From NCBI GenBank assembly GCA_023423535.1, contig JAFAFL010000147.1, positions 1 through 22,372 on the forward strand: a DNA stretch of 22,372 nucleotides, written 5' to 3'. Of this stretch, positions 7,442 through 16,037 are shown piece by piece. Source of the DNA: Pseudomonadota bacterium (GTDB lineage Bacteria; Myxococcota; Myxococcia; Myxococcales; Myxococcaceae). Position numbers and translations under genes: made by a program. Within the stretch, counting starts at the first letter, position 1. Each line of letters begins with the position of its first letter. Below the pieces are notes generated by a model. It was not told the origin of the DNA. It saw nothing but the letters and a program-made list of their open reading frames with translations, and did no database searches.

Positions 7442-9622
7442 TCAGGGTGCGAAGCGCCGGAGGACGCGCAGCAGGTCCTCGGCGGAGATCGGCTTCACCA
7501 GGTGTTCGTCGAAGCCCGAGGCGATGGCGCGCTGCCTCGCGTCCGCGGTGCCGTAGCCGGTGAGCGCCACCAGCCTCGTGGAGACGCCGCCCTCCGCCTT
7601 CCGCACCCGTTCGGCGAACTCGTAGCCGTCGAGCCCCGGCAGGCCGATGTCCACCAGCGCGAGCTTCGGCTTCTCCGCGAGCAGCTTCTCCACGCCCGCC
7701 ACGCCGTCACCGGCCTCGGTCACGCGGTGCCCCTGCAGCTCCAGCAGGTCCCGCATCGTCTCGCGGATGTCCGGGTTGTCCTCGACGAGGAGGATGTCCA
7801 GCGGCGCCAGCGGATCCGCCGCCACCGCGCTCTCCAGCGCCTCCGCGGCGGGCAGGGTCTCCTGCAGCACCGGCAGCCGGACCTCGAACTCGCTGCCGTG
7901 CCCGAGCCCCTCGCTGCGAGCCCTCACCGTGCCGCCGTGCATCTCCACCAGCCGCTTCACCAGCGTGAGGCCGATGCCCAGCCCGCCCAGCGCGCGGTCG
8001 GAGGCGGGCGCCTCCTGCACGAAGAGATCGAAGACCTTGTTCAGCATCTGCGGCCGCAGCCCGATGCCCTGGTCGCGCACCCGGACGACGACCTCGCCCG
8101 CGTCCCGCAGCACGCTGAGCTCGGTCTTCGCGCCGGCGTCGCTGTACTTCGCCGCGTTCTGCAGGAGGTTGCCCAGCACCTGCGCCAGCCGCGCCGAGTC
8201 CGCGTCGAGCATCAGCGGCTCTTCCGGCAGGTTCACGCTCAGCGTCTGGCCGCGCGAGGCGAAGAGGCTCTCCGTCGCGTGCACCGCGAGCTCCACCACG
8301 TCCGCCACGAACACGCGCTCGCGCCGCAGCTCCACCTTGCCGCGGGTGATCCGCGAAACGTCGAGCAGGTCGTCCACCAGCCGCACCATCTGCCGGACCT
8401 GGCGCTCGGTGGCCTTCACCGCGCGCTGCATCTTCGGGTCCTCGCCGCCGCGCAGCCGGAAGACCTCCAGCGCATTCCGGATGGGGGCCAGCGGGTTGCG
8501 CAGCTCGTGACCGAGCATGGCGAGGAACTCGTCCTTGCGCCGGTCGCTGTCCTGCAACGCGCTGATCAGCCGCGCGCGGTCGAGCGCCACCGCCAGCTGA
8601 TCGCAGAACGCCTGCATCATCGCCAGCTCGTCGCCCTCGAAGGTGCGCTCGGATCGGGTGGCGAAGCCCAGCACGCCGAGAAGCCTGTCCTGCGCGAGCA
8701 GGGGGAAGCAGGCCGCGGCGGTGAAGTGGCCCGCGTGCACGATCGACGGCGGCCGGACGACGAGCGGGTGCTGCGTATCCACCACCGCGCGCGCGCGTTC
8801 GGCGGCCACCTGACCACAGAGGCCCTGCCCCATCGCCACGCGCTCGAACTGCGCCGTCACGTCCTCGGAGAGCCCGCTGTGCCCGCGCAGACTCAGCCGT
8901 CCATCCTCCTCGAGCCCGTAGTGGAAGTAGGCCTCCAGCCCGAGGTGCCGGGCCATGTCGCCGCAGAGGGTCTGGACCTCCAGCTCCGGGTGCGGCGCCA
9001 CCAGCAGCCGGTTCGCGCTGTCCGCGAGCAGCTCCAGCCGCTGCGCGCTGCGGCGCATCGCGTCCTGCGCCCGCTCCAGCTCCTCGGTGCGCAGCCGGTG
9101 CGCTTCTGCGATCCGGCGTTCGCGCTCCGCCTCCTCCTGAAGGAGGGCCCGCTCGTAGCGCTGGCGCTGCTCGGCGAGGTTCCGTTCGTGCTCGCGCTTC
9201 TCCGCCGAATGGAGGAGCTCCGTCTGCCGGCGGATCTCGAGGTTCTTCGCGTGCAGCTCGAGGAAGAAGACGACCTTCGAGCGGAGGATCTCCGGAACGA
9301 TGGGCTTGAAGAGGAAGTCCACCGCGCCGAGCGAGTACCCCTGCAGCACGTTCGTCTCGCTGCGGTGGAAGGCGGTGAGAAAGATGATCGGCAGATGGCG
9401 CGTCTTGTCCCGCGAGCGGATGAGCTGCGCGGTCTCGAAGCCGTCCATCGTCGGCATCTGGATGTCGAGCAGCACCAGCGCGAACTCGCGCGAGAGCAAC
9501 TCGAGCAGCGCCTGGTTACCGGAGTGCGCCTTGACGATGTCCGCGCCGGTGTCCTTCAGCAGCGCTTCGAGGGACCCGAGGTTCGCGGGATTGTCGTCTA
9601 CGACGAGGATCGAAGCGGCCAT
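7442..9622 (-). CDS. Hybrid sensor histidine kinase/response regulator (REC-coiled coil-GAF-HisKA-HATPase_c-REC)
   Basis: This is a 726-residue cytoplasmic phosphorelay protein. The N-terminal receiver (4-118) has acidic residues at Asp9/Asp10, phosphoacceptor Asp53 and Lys106. A charged coiled coil (about 120-195) leads to a GAF domain (about 200-350), HisKA with GHELRNPLAP (His372), HATPase_c (about 470-585; N box NLLQNAAKYS, DQGIGL, GLGIGL) and a C-terminal receiver (608-724; Asp658, Lys710). No signal peptide or membrane span is present. The start is ATG 9622, where the receiver sequence MAASILVVDD begins; the upstream in-frame extension is Gly/Pro/Arg-rich and not receiver-like. No clear Shine-Dalgarno is seen. 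The gene is first in the apparent operon, 45 bp before the poly-HAMP kinase. A receiver at the N-terminus suggests that another kinase, possibly its neighbour, controls it; that part is inference. Confidence 0.93.
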   Translation of the reverse strand: MAASILVVDDNPANLGSLEALLKDTGADIVKAHSGNQALLELLSREFALVLLDIQMPTMDGFETAQLIRSRDKTRHLPIIFLTAFHRSETNVLQGYSLGAVDFLFKPIVPEILRSKVVFFLELHAKNLEIRRQTELLHSAEKREHERNLAEQRQRYERALLQEEAERERRIAEAHRLRTEELERAQDAMRRSAQRLELLADSANRLLVAPHPELEVQTLCGDMARHLGLEAYFHYGLEEDGRLSLRGHSGLSEDVTAQFERVAMGQGLCGQVAAERARAVVDTQHPLVVRPPSIVHAGHFTAAACFPLLAQDRLLGVLGFATRSERTFEGDELAMMQAFCDQLAVALDRARLISALQDSDRRKDEFLAMLGHELRNPLAPIRNALEVFRLRGGEDPKMQRAVKATERQVRQMVRLVDDLLDVSRITRGKVELRRERVFVADVVELAVHATESLFASRGQTLSVNLPEEPLMLDADSARLAQVLGNLLQNAAKYSDAGAKTELSVLRDAGEVVVRVRDQGIGLRPQMLNKVFDLFVQEAPASDRALGGLGIGLTLVKRLVEMHGGTVRARSEGLGHGSEFEVRLPVLQETLPAAEALESAVAADPLAPLDILLVEDNPDIRETMRDLLELQGHRVTEAGDGVAGVEKLLAEKPKLALVDIGLPGLDGYEFAERVRKAEGGVSTRLVALTGYGTADARQRAIASGFDEHLVKPISAEDLLRVLRRFAP

Positions 9623-9826
9623 GGAGCAGGGGGAGCGTGTACCGCATTCACCCGAGGCCTTCCGACCCCGGGGCAAAGGAGCGTGGGCTGGACGACAGTC
9701 CGGGGCGACCGAGGGTGGACCAATCGCGCCGCAATGAACATCCCCACCTCCACCTACCCCGCCGGACAGGCTGCATTGCAATCAGGCAGGCAACCGCCAC
9801 CTCAGCGGTACGGGTCGCGCGAGGCT
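9623..9826. other. Intergenic region upstream of the kinase operon
   Basis: These 204 bp separate the first kinase gene from the stop of the copper-oxygenase gene, both on the minus strand. The region should carry the kinase operon promoter. I looked for -35/-10 pairs and for the GG-N10-GC pattern of sigma54 on the minus strand and found nothing convincing. No terminator with a T-tract is visible either. Confidence 0.4.
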
Positions 9827-11191
9827 TTACGGGATCGTCGCGTAGACGAAGGCGATGCACATCTCGTCTGCGGTCCCCTCGCCCCACGTCACGGTGCGAT
9901 CGGTGGGGTTGTCCCAGGTGCACTCGATCTCGAAGGTCTGACCGCCGGCGACGGGCATCGACTGTTCGAACTCGTAGGAGGCCTGCCAGTGGAAGTCCCA
10001 CTTCGGCACGTCTACTAGGCACGCGCCGCTGCTCACGTTGCGCACGCGGATCTTCGTTCCCAGCCCGTGCATGTGCGGGGTGATCCCCCACAGGGTCGCG
10101 TTGGGCACGAAGGACGGCAGCGCGAAGGTCCCCTTCGACGTGTAGCCGGTGGACTGCGGCGGGATCTGGAAGCTCTGGCTGGCGAGCGGAAAGATCGTCG
10201 CCGGCCTCGACACCGACTGCTTCGAGTACTGCAGCGCCACCCGCGTCCGGTCCGGCTGCGGATTCCCCGCCGCGAGGTTGTAGTGCACCTGCATCACGAA
10301 CGCGGTGCCGGGCTGGATCCGCACGCCGGTGGTCGCGGGCATCCGCGTGGCCTCGCCGCCGGGCGCCCATCCCCCGATCATCCGCACGTTCTGCTCAGGC
10401 GTCCCCGTCGAGCCGTAGCAGGTCCAGCCGAGCCCCTCCTCCCCGTCGTCCGCCGCCTGCGCCTCCGCGGCGGGCACCGCAAAGAGGATGACGTGGTGCA
10501 CCTGCGAGGGCGTACCCGGCAAGACCTCGAAGCCGATGACGTCCTTCGTCGCGGTCGGCGAGGGCGAGACGATGAAGCAGCGGTAGTCGTCGGTCACCTG
10601 CGCGCGCGGGGCGTAGTCCTCACCCGGATCGAGCGTCACGTCCACCCACTCCAGCCCCGGCGGCGGCACGCGCGGCGGCGGCGCCTTCGAAGGGTCGCCC
10701 TCCTTTGCACCGCCCGCGGCCCAGGCGACGATCGTGTCGATTTCCGACTGCGGCAGGCTCTTCGAGTGCTTGAGGTCGCGGCAGTTCTCCTCGTCCGCCT
10801 TCCACGGCGGCATCCTCCGCTGCGCCACCGCGTCCGCGATGCCCTCCGCATGTGTCTGCGCGGTCGCGTAGCTCGTCAGCGCGAACGGACCGATGCCGCC
10901 CTCCACGTGACAGCCCTGGCAGGACCGCTGCGCGATGGGGAGCACGTGCTCGTACCAGGTCACCTCCGCAGGCTCCGAGCCGCCGTCTTCGCCGACGCCA
11001 CCGTCCTCAGTCACGGTCGTGCCGCCATCCGTCAGACCGCCCGCGTCGCTCCCGCCCGCGTCACCGCCCACCGGCAGGTCGATCACGCCCGCATCGCCTT
11101 CCACCGAAGGCTTCTCCCCACAGCCCGCGGCCCCGAGGAGCGACAGCGTCACGCACGCGAAGAGCGGAAAACCGAATGAAGTCCGAGGCAT
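9827..11191 (-). CDS. Lipoprotein with c-type haem motif fused to PHM-like copper type II ascorbate-dependent monooxygenase domains
   Basis: This 454-residue protein is likely an envelope oxidoreductase. A hydrophobic signal ends in a lipobox (GAAGC, Cys24), followed by an Asp/Gly-rich linker (about 31-75). A single-haem region has CQGCH (91-95) with Met127 in RRMPPW as a possible axial ligand. The rest matches peptidylglycine alpha-hydroxylating monooxygenase. CuH ligands are VHH (His232, His233) and QVHYN (His303). CuM ligands are TPHMHG (His373, His375) and DEMC (Met444). All six copper ligands are therefore present in the family order. The known family hydroxylates C-H bonds using two coppers; the substrate here is unknown, and the fused haem suggests electrons may come from a haem donor instead of ascorbate (inference). 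It is divergent from the amidase gene, 85 bp apart. There is no Shine-Dalgarno, and a weak promoter would place transcription start at the ATG. Confidence 0.88.
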   Translation of the reverse strand: MPRTSFGFPLFACVTLSLLGAAGCGEKPSVEGDAGVIDLPVGGDAGGSDAGGLTDGGTTVTEDGGVGEDGGSEPAEVTWYEHVLPIAQRSCQGCHVEGGIGPFALTSYATAQTHAEGIADAVAQRRMPPWKADEENCRDLKHSKSLPQSEIDTIVAWAAGGAKEGDPSKAPPPRVPPPGLEWVDVTLDPGEDYAPRAQVTDDYRCFIVSPSPTATKDVIGFEVLPGTPSQVHHVILFAVPAAEAQAADDGEEGLGWTCYGSTGTPEQNVRMIGGWAPGGEATRMPATTGVRIQPGTAFVMQVHYNLAAGNPQPDRTRVALQYSKQSVSRPATIFPLASQSFQIPPQSTGYTSKGTFALPSFVPNATLWGITPHMHGLGTKIRVRNVSSGACLVDVPKWDFHWQASYEFEQSMPVAGGQTFEIECTWDNPTDRTVTWGEGTADEMCIAFVYATIP

Positions 11192-11197
11192 CCAGAG

Positions 11198-11227
11198 GTC
11201 ATACCCGCGCGCGCGATCACGTCACAA
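11198..11227 (-). promoter_or_regulatory. Weak sigma70-like promoter for the copper-oxygenase gene, possibly leaderless
   Basis: On the minus strand, TTGTGA (11227-11222) and TATGAC (11203-11198) are separated by 18 nt; each matches the consensus at four of six positions. The ATG at 11191 begins 7 nt after the -10 box, so the predicted transcript would start at or next to the start codon, which fits the missing Shine-Dalgarno. This is a weak pattern match only. Confidence 0.3.
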
Positions 11228-11276
11228 GGAACCCCGGTCCATTGCATCGGCCGCTGCACGCTGCTTCGATTCGCGC

Positions 11277-12965
11277 ATGTCCACCTACAAGCGCGCCCCG
11301 GTCACCGCCCCTCGTCTGCGCGGGCTCCCGCTCCGCCTCTTCATCGAGACCGTGGAGGGGCCTCTCGGCCGAGGCGTGCTCCGCAAGCTGGTGACCGACA
11401 GCGGCATCGAGCAGTGGCGCAACACGCCCGCGGACGCGTCACCGGTGGCGCCGCCGCTTCCCCATCCCCAGCCGCTTCCGGAGGCGGACGGGGACGCACT
11501 CTCCATGGCGCAGCGGGTGGTGGAGGGCGACTCGCGCGCCAACGCCTCTTCGGATGCACGTTCTCCGGAGACCGTGGCCCACTTCGCGCGCGCCTACCGC
11601 GAGGGCCGCACCACGCCGGTCGAAGTGGCCGAGCGCGCCATCGCCGCCATCGCCGCGAACCGCGACATGAACTGGTTCATCGCCAGCGATCCGAAGGACG
11701 TGCGCGCGCAGGCCGCCGCCTCGGCGAAGCGGCTCGCGGAGGGCAGGCCGCTCTCGATCTTCGACGGCGTGCCCGTGGCGGTGAAGGACGAGATGGACCA
11801 GACGCCCTACCCGACCACGGTGGGCACGCGGTTCCTCGGCGAGAAGCCGGCGGTGCACGACGCCACGCTGGTGCGGAAGCTTCGCGAGGCGGGCGCGCTG
11901 CTCGTGGGCAAGGCGAACATGCACGAGATCGGGATCAACCCGATCGGCCTCAACACGCACTACGGCGCGGCGCGGAACCCCTGGGACAAGGCGCGGATCA
12001 CCGGCGGCTCCTCGAGCGGCTCGGCGGCCTCGGTGGCGGCGGGCATCGTGCCGGTGGCGATCGGCGCGGACGGCGGCGGCTCCATCCGCATCCCCGCGGC
12101 GCTCTGCGGCGTGGTCGGCCTCAAGGCGACGTGGGGCCGGATCAGCGAGCACGGCGTGTTCCCGCTCTGCTGGCACGTGGGCCACGTGGGCCCCATCGGT
12201 CAGACGGTGCGGGACGTGGCGGCGGCCTACGCGCTCATCGCCGGCAAGGATCCGTACGACGACGTCTCGCAGCACCAGCCGCCGGTGGAGCTGGCGGCGC
12301 TCGGGCGGAAGGACCTCAAGGGCGTGCGGCTGGGCATCCACCGCCCGTGGTTCGAAGACGCGGACGTGGACGTGGTGCGCCGCTGTCAGGAGGCAGTCGC
12401 CGCGCTGGTGAGTGCGGGTGCGGAGGTGGTGGAGATCGGCGCGCCGGACCTCAACACGCTGCTCTGGACCCACGCGACGATCATCCTCAGCGAGATGGCC
12501 TCCTCCATGCTGCCGCACCTCAAGGAGCACGGCGGCTCGCATGGCCTCGACGTGCGCGCGAACCTCGCCATCGGCCGGTACTTCTCGTCCACCGACTACG
12601 TCCACGCGCTGCGGCACCGGAACAAGATGACGCGCGAGCTGCTGGCGACGATGAAGACCGTGGACGCGATCATCACGCCGACCACCGCCACGACCGCGCC
12701 GGAGCTGCCGGAGAGCGCGCTGCCCGAAGGCGAGTCCAACCTCCAGATGACCGACGGCCTCATGCGCTTCATCCGCGCCGCGAACGTGACCGGCCTGCCC
12801 GCGCTGGCGGTGCCTGCCGGCTACGACGCGAAGAGCCTCCCGGTGAGCCTGCACCTCATGGGGCGTCCCTGGGAGGAGGCGCTGCTCTTGAGGATGGGCC
12901 TCGAGGTCGAGCGGGCAATGCCCCGCCGCACGCCGCCGGGCGCCGTCCGACTGCTCGGCACGTAG
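11277..12965 (+). CDS. Amidase-signature family hydrolase
   Basis: This 562-residue serine hydrolase should cleave an amide bond in the cytoplasm; no signal peptide is seen. The amidase-signature triad is complete: Lys170 in VAVKDEMD, cis-Ser245 in TGGSSSGSAAS, and nucleophile Ser269 in ADGGGSIRIP. Lys-to-Ser spacing (99) and Ser-to-Ser spacing (24) equal those of fatty acid amide hydrolase (Lys142, Ser217, Ser241). About 95 residues precede the domain, including a low-complexity Pro-rich part (about 51-70). I chose ATG 11277 because MSTYKR begins a plausible N-terminal helix region; the open frame extends further upstream into the divergent promoter region, but that part reads as non-coding. 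No clear Shine-Dalgarno precedes the ATG. Substrate cannot be told from sequence; a GatA role is unlikely because no GatB or GatC gene is adjacent. ffh follows 66 bp downstream. Confidence 0.93.
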   Translation: MSTYKRAPVTAPRLRGLPLRLFIETVEGPLGRGVLRKLVTDSGIEQWRNTPADASPVAPPLPHPQPLPEADGDALSMAQRVVEGDSRANASSDARSPETVAHFARAYREGRTTPVEVAERAIAAIAANRDMNWFIASDPKDVRAQAAASAKRLAEGRPLSIFDGVPVAVKDEMDQTPYPTTVGTRFLGEKPAVHDATLVRKLREAGALLVGKANMHEIGINPIGLNTHYGAARNPWDKARITGGSSSGSAASVAAGIVPVAIGADGGGSIRIPAALCGVVGLKATWGRISEHGVFPLCWHVGHVGPIGQTVRDVAAAYALIAGKDPYDDVSQHQPPVELAALGRKDLKGVRLGIHRPWFEDADVDVVRRCQEAVAALVSAGAEVVEIGAPDLNTLLWTHATIILSEMASSMLPHLKEHGGSHGLDVRANLAIGRYFSSTDYVHALRHRNKMTRELLATMKTVDAIITPTTATTAPELPESALPEGESNLQMTDGLMRFIRAANVTGLPALAVPAGYDAKSLPVSLHLMGRPWEEALLLRMGLEVERAMPRRTPPGAVRLLGT

Positions 12966-13031
12966 AGAGGATGCGCAGGGCCTCCTTAGGAAGGGTCGCC
13001 CACGGGCAGGTGTTGTTGTAGGAAGCCCGCC

Positions 13032-14681
<1,650 letters not shown>

Positions 14682-14695
14682 CGCCGGGAGGGGGG

Positions 14696-15835
14696 CTACC
14701 CCTTCTTCCGCTTCCGCCCGGAGCTCTCGGGAGAGACCTCCGGGCGCGGCACCACCAGCCCGCGAGAAAGCCGCCGCAGCACGCGCAGTTTCTGCCGCTG
14801 CTTGTAGCGGTCGTGGGCGCTCTCGCCCTCCTCGTTGGCGATGGCGGTCTCGCGGTCCACGATCTGGAACTCCACGAGGCCGAAGCCGATCCGGTTCTTC
14901 CGGTCGCGTCCGTCCGCGTCCGCCGGCGGCAGCCACGCGTCGAGCCGGATGGGCACGTCCACCACGAAGTTCAGCACCCGGTAGCCGCCGCCGCTGAAGG
15001 CGTTCTTCCCGTGCTGCTCCTCGCTCTGCTCCACCTCGTAGTCGGTGTGCAGGTGCAGCTCCTCCTCGTGCTGCGCGAAGTTCGGGTAGCGCTCGAGCAG
15101 CGTCTTGAAGGGCACCAGCGAGTTCACCGTCTCGCCCGGCACGACGAAGTTGAACGGGAACATGCGCTGGGTGAGGAAGTAGAGCGCCGGGAGGATGTCC
15201 TCGCGCGACTGGGTGACGATGCGGAAGCGCGTCTTGTCGTACACCTGCGCGGCGACGTTCTCGCGCTTCGCCAGCAGCTTGGTGATGAGCGAGTCGCGGC
15301 TCTTGAACGAGAGCGCGAACTCCACCAGCGGGATGCCCTTGTTGCTCATCTCCTGGACGACGGAGCTGACGCGCCGGGCGATCTGCTCGGCGATCTCCGC
15401 CTCGGAGAGCTCGAGCCGGAAGAGGAGGTCGCGGCCCTCGATGTGCTGCACCACGTGCATCACCTTCAGCACGATGCAGGCGATGCGGCGGTAGCGCGCC
15501 GGCTCCATCTGCCCCGAGGCGAGAAGGAAGAGGTCGTGGATCTCCTTCGGCCGGGCCACCGCGTCGGCCACCTGGTAGTTGAAGGTCTTGCGCAGGTAGG
15601 CGACCGCGTCCGCGAGCACCGTCCGCATCCAGGCCTCGTCCACCGGGTTCTCCGGATCCCAGAGGCACAGGCGCAGGAAGCGGTCCACCTCGTCGCGGGA
15701 CTGGAAGTGCAGCCGCCGCCAGTCGATGACCGAGCCCCCTCGGAGGATGAGCCTTATCCGCTCGAGCTCCTTGAGGCCCATCTCCTCCACGCGGCGCACC
15801 GGGAGGTCGGGAAAGAGTGGCTGGAAGGCGCGCAT
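14696..15835 (-). CDS. Uncharacterised conserved protein with RelA/SpoT-synthetase-like fold signature (TIGR04552-like)
   Basis: This 379-residue soluble protein is of a type I associate with the uncharacterised TIGR04552 family of myxobacteria; that label is from memory. Residues about 1-165 are helical with no recognised domain. Residues 177-345 carry (p)ppGpp-synthetase motifs in order. K178...S182...K186 fits K-x3-S-x3-K. D200-x4-R205 fits the Asp of DLxGxR. GYRVL (284-288) fits GYxSLH. VEFQI with Glu322 fits VEVQIRT. EGESAHDRYK (336-345) fits the YGVAAHWRYK motif. Glu322 to His341 is 19 residues, the spacing I recall for Rel enzymes. Metal-binding Asp and Glu and the guanine-stacking Tyr seem kept; the Arg of QIRT (Val326), the His of GYxSLH (Asn289) and the Arg two before the first Lys (Ser176) are not. 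No HD hydrolase domain exists. AGAAGGG lies 6 nt before the ATG. Activity is unproven; the C-terminus is basic. Confidence 0.85.
   Translation of the reverse strand: MRAFQPLFPDLPVRRVEEMGLKELERIRLILRGGSVIDWRRLHFQSRDEVDRFLRLCLWDPENPVDEAWMRTVLADAVAYLRKTFNYQVADAVARPKEIHDLFLLASGQMEPARYRRIACIVLKVMHVVQHIEGRDLLFRLELSEAEIAEQIARRVSSVVQEMSNKGIPLVEFALSFKSRDSLITKLLAKRENVAAQVYDKTRFRIVTQSREDILPALYFLTQRMFPFNFVVPGETVNSLVPFKTLLERYPNFAQHEEELHLHTDYEVEQSEEQHGKNAFSGGGYRVLNFVVDVPIRLDAWLPPADADGRDRKNRIGFGLVEFQIVDRETAIANEEGESAHDRYKQRQKLRVLRRLSRGLVVPRPEVSPESSGRKRKKG
14716..14745. other. Strong hairpin 34 nt after the ffh stop, inside the 3' end of the converging gene
   Basis: Arms GCCCGGAG (14716-14723) and CTCCGGGC (14738-14745) enclose a second stem CTCT/AGAG with a 4-nt loop and a 2-nt bulge, giving 12 base pairs. 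There is no T-tract on either strand, so it is not a canonical intrinsic terminator. It could still stabilise or pause the ffh mRNA end. Because it lies in coding sequence for the C-terminal tail of the opposite gene, its structure may be coincidental. Confidence 0.35.
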
Positions 15836-16037
15836 CCGCGGCCCTTCTACCCCAAAAGCCCAGAAGCCAACGCCTCAGCCGCCCTGCCCCGCCGGGCACT
15901 TGCGCACCCGGGCCTACATGCGCCGTGACGACTCAAACAGGCAAATCGAGACTTCGGTGTTTTGCTCTTGTTTTCCCTGTTCGGTTGAGGATAGGAAGAG
16001 AGCGTTTGCCGGGTTGACCGGCATCGTCGGGTGAACC
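15836..16037. other. Divergent intergenic region (RelA/SpoT-like gene and PEGA gene)
   Basis: These 202 bp hold the promoters of both flanking genes. The stretch 15930-15990 is visibly richer in A/T than its surroundings. On the plus strand TTGTTT (15968-15973), then 17 nt and ATAGGA, is a poor candidate. A TTGACC at 16014 is too close to the GTG start to serve as a -35. I see no convincing promoter or operator. Confidence 0.35.

Noticed and set aside
9623..9826. Sigma54 promoter upstream of the kinase operon
   Set aside because: A TGGC...TTGC-like pattern is present on the minus strand but the GG-to-GC spacing is wrong.
10935..11276. N-terminal extension of the amidase
   Set aside because: It overlaps the divergent copper-oxygenase gene antisense and reads as Pro/Ser/Arg-rich shadow sequence.
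12966..13031. SRP RNA gene upstream of ffh
   Set aside because: The 66-bp gap is too short and has no SRP Alu or S-domain-like tetraloop hairpin that I can see.
16014..16019. TTGACC as the -35 of the PEGA gene
   Set aside because: It is only about 19 nt upstream of the GTG start, too close to leave room for a -10 box and leader.
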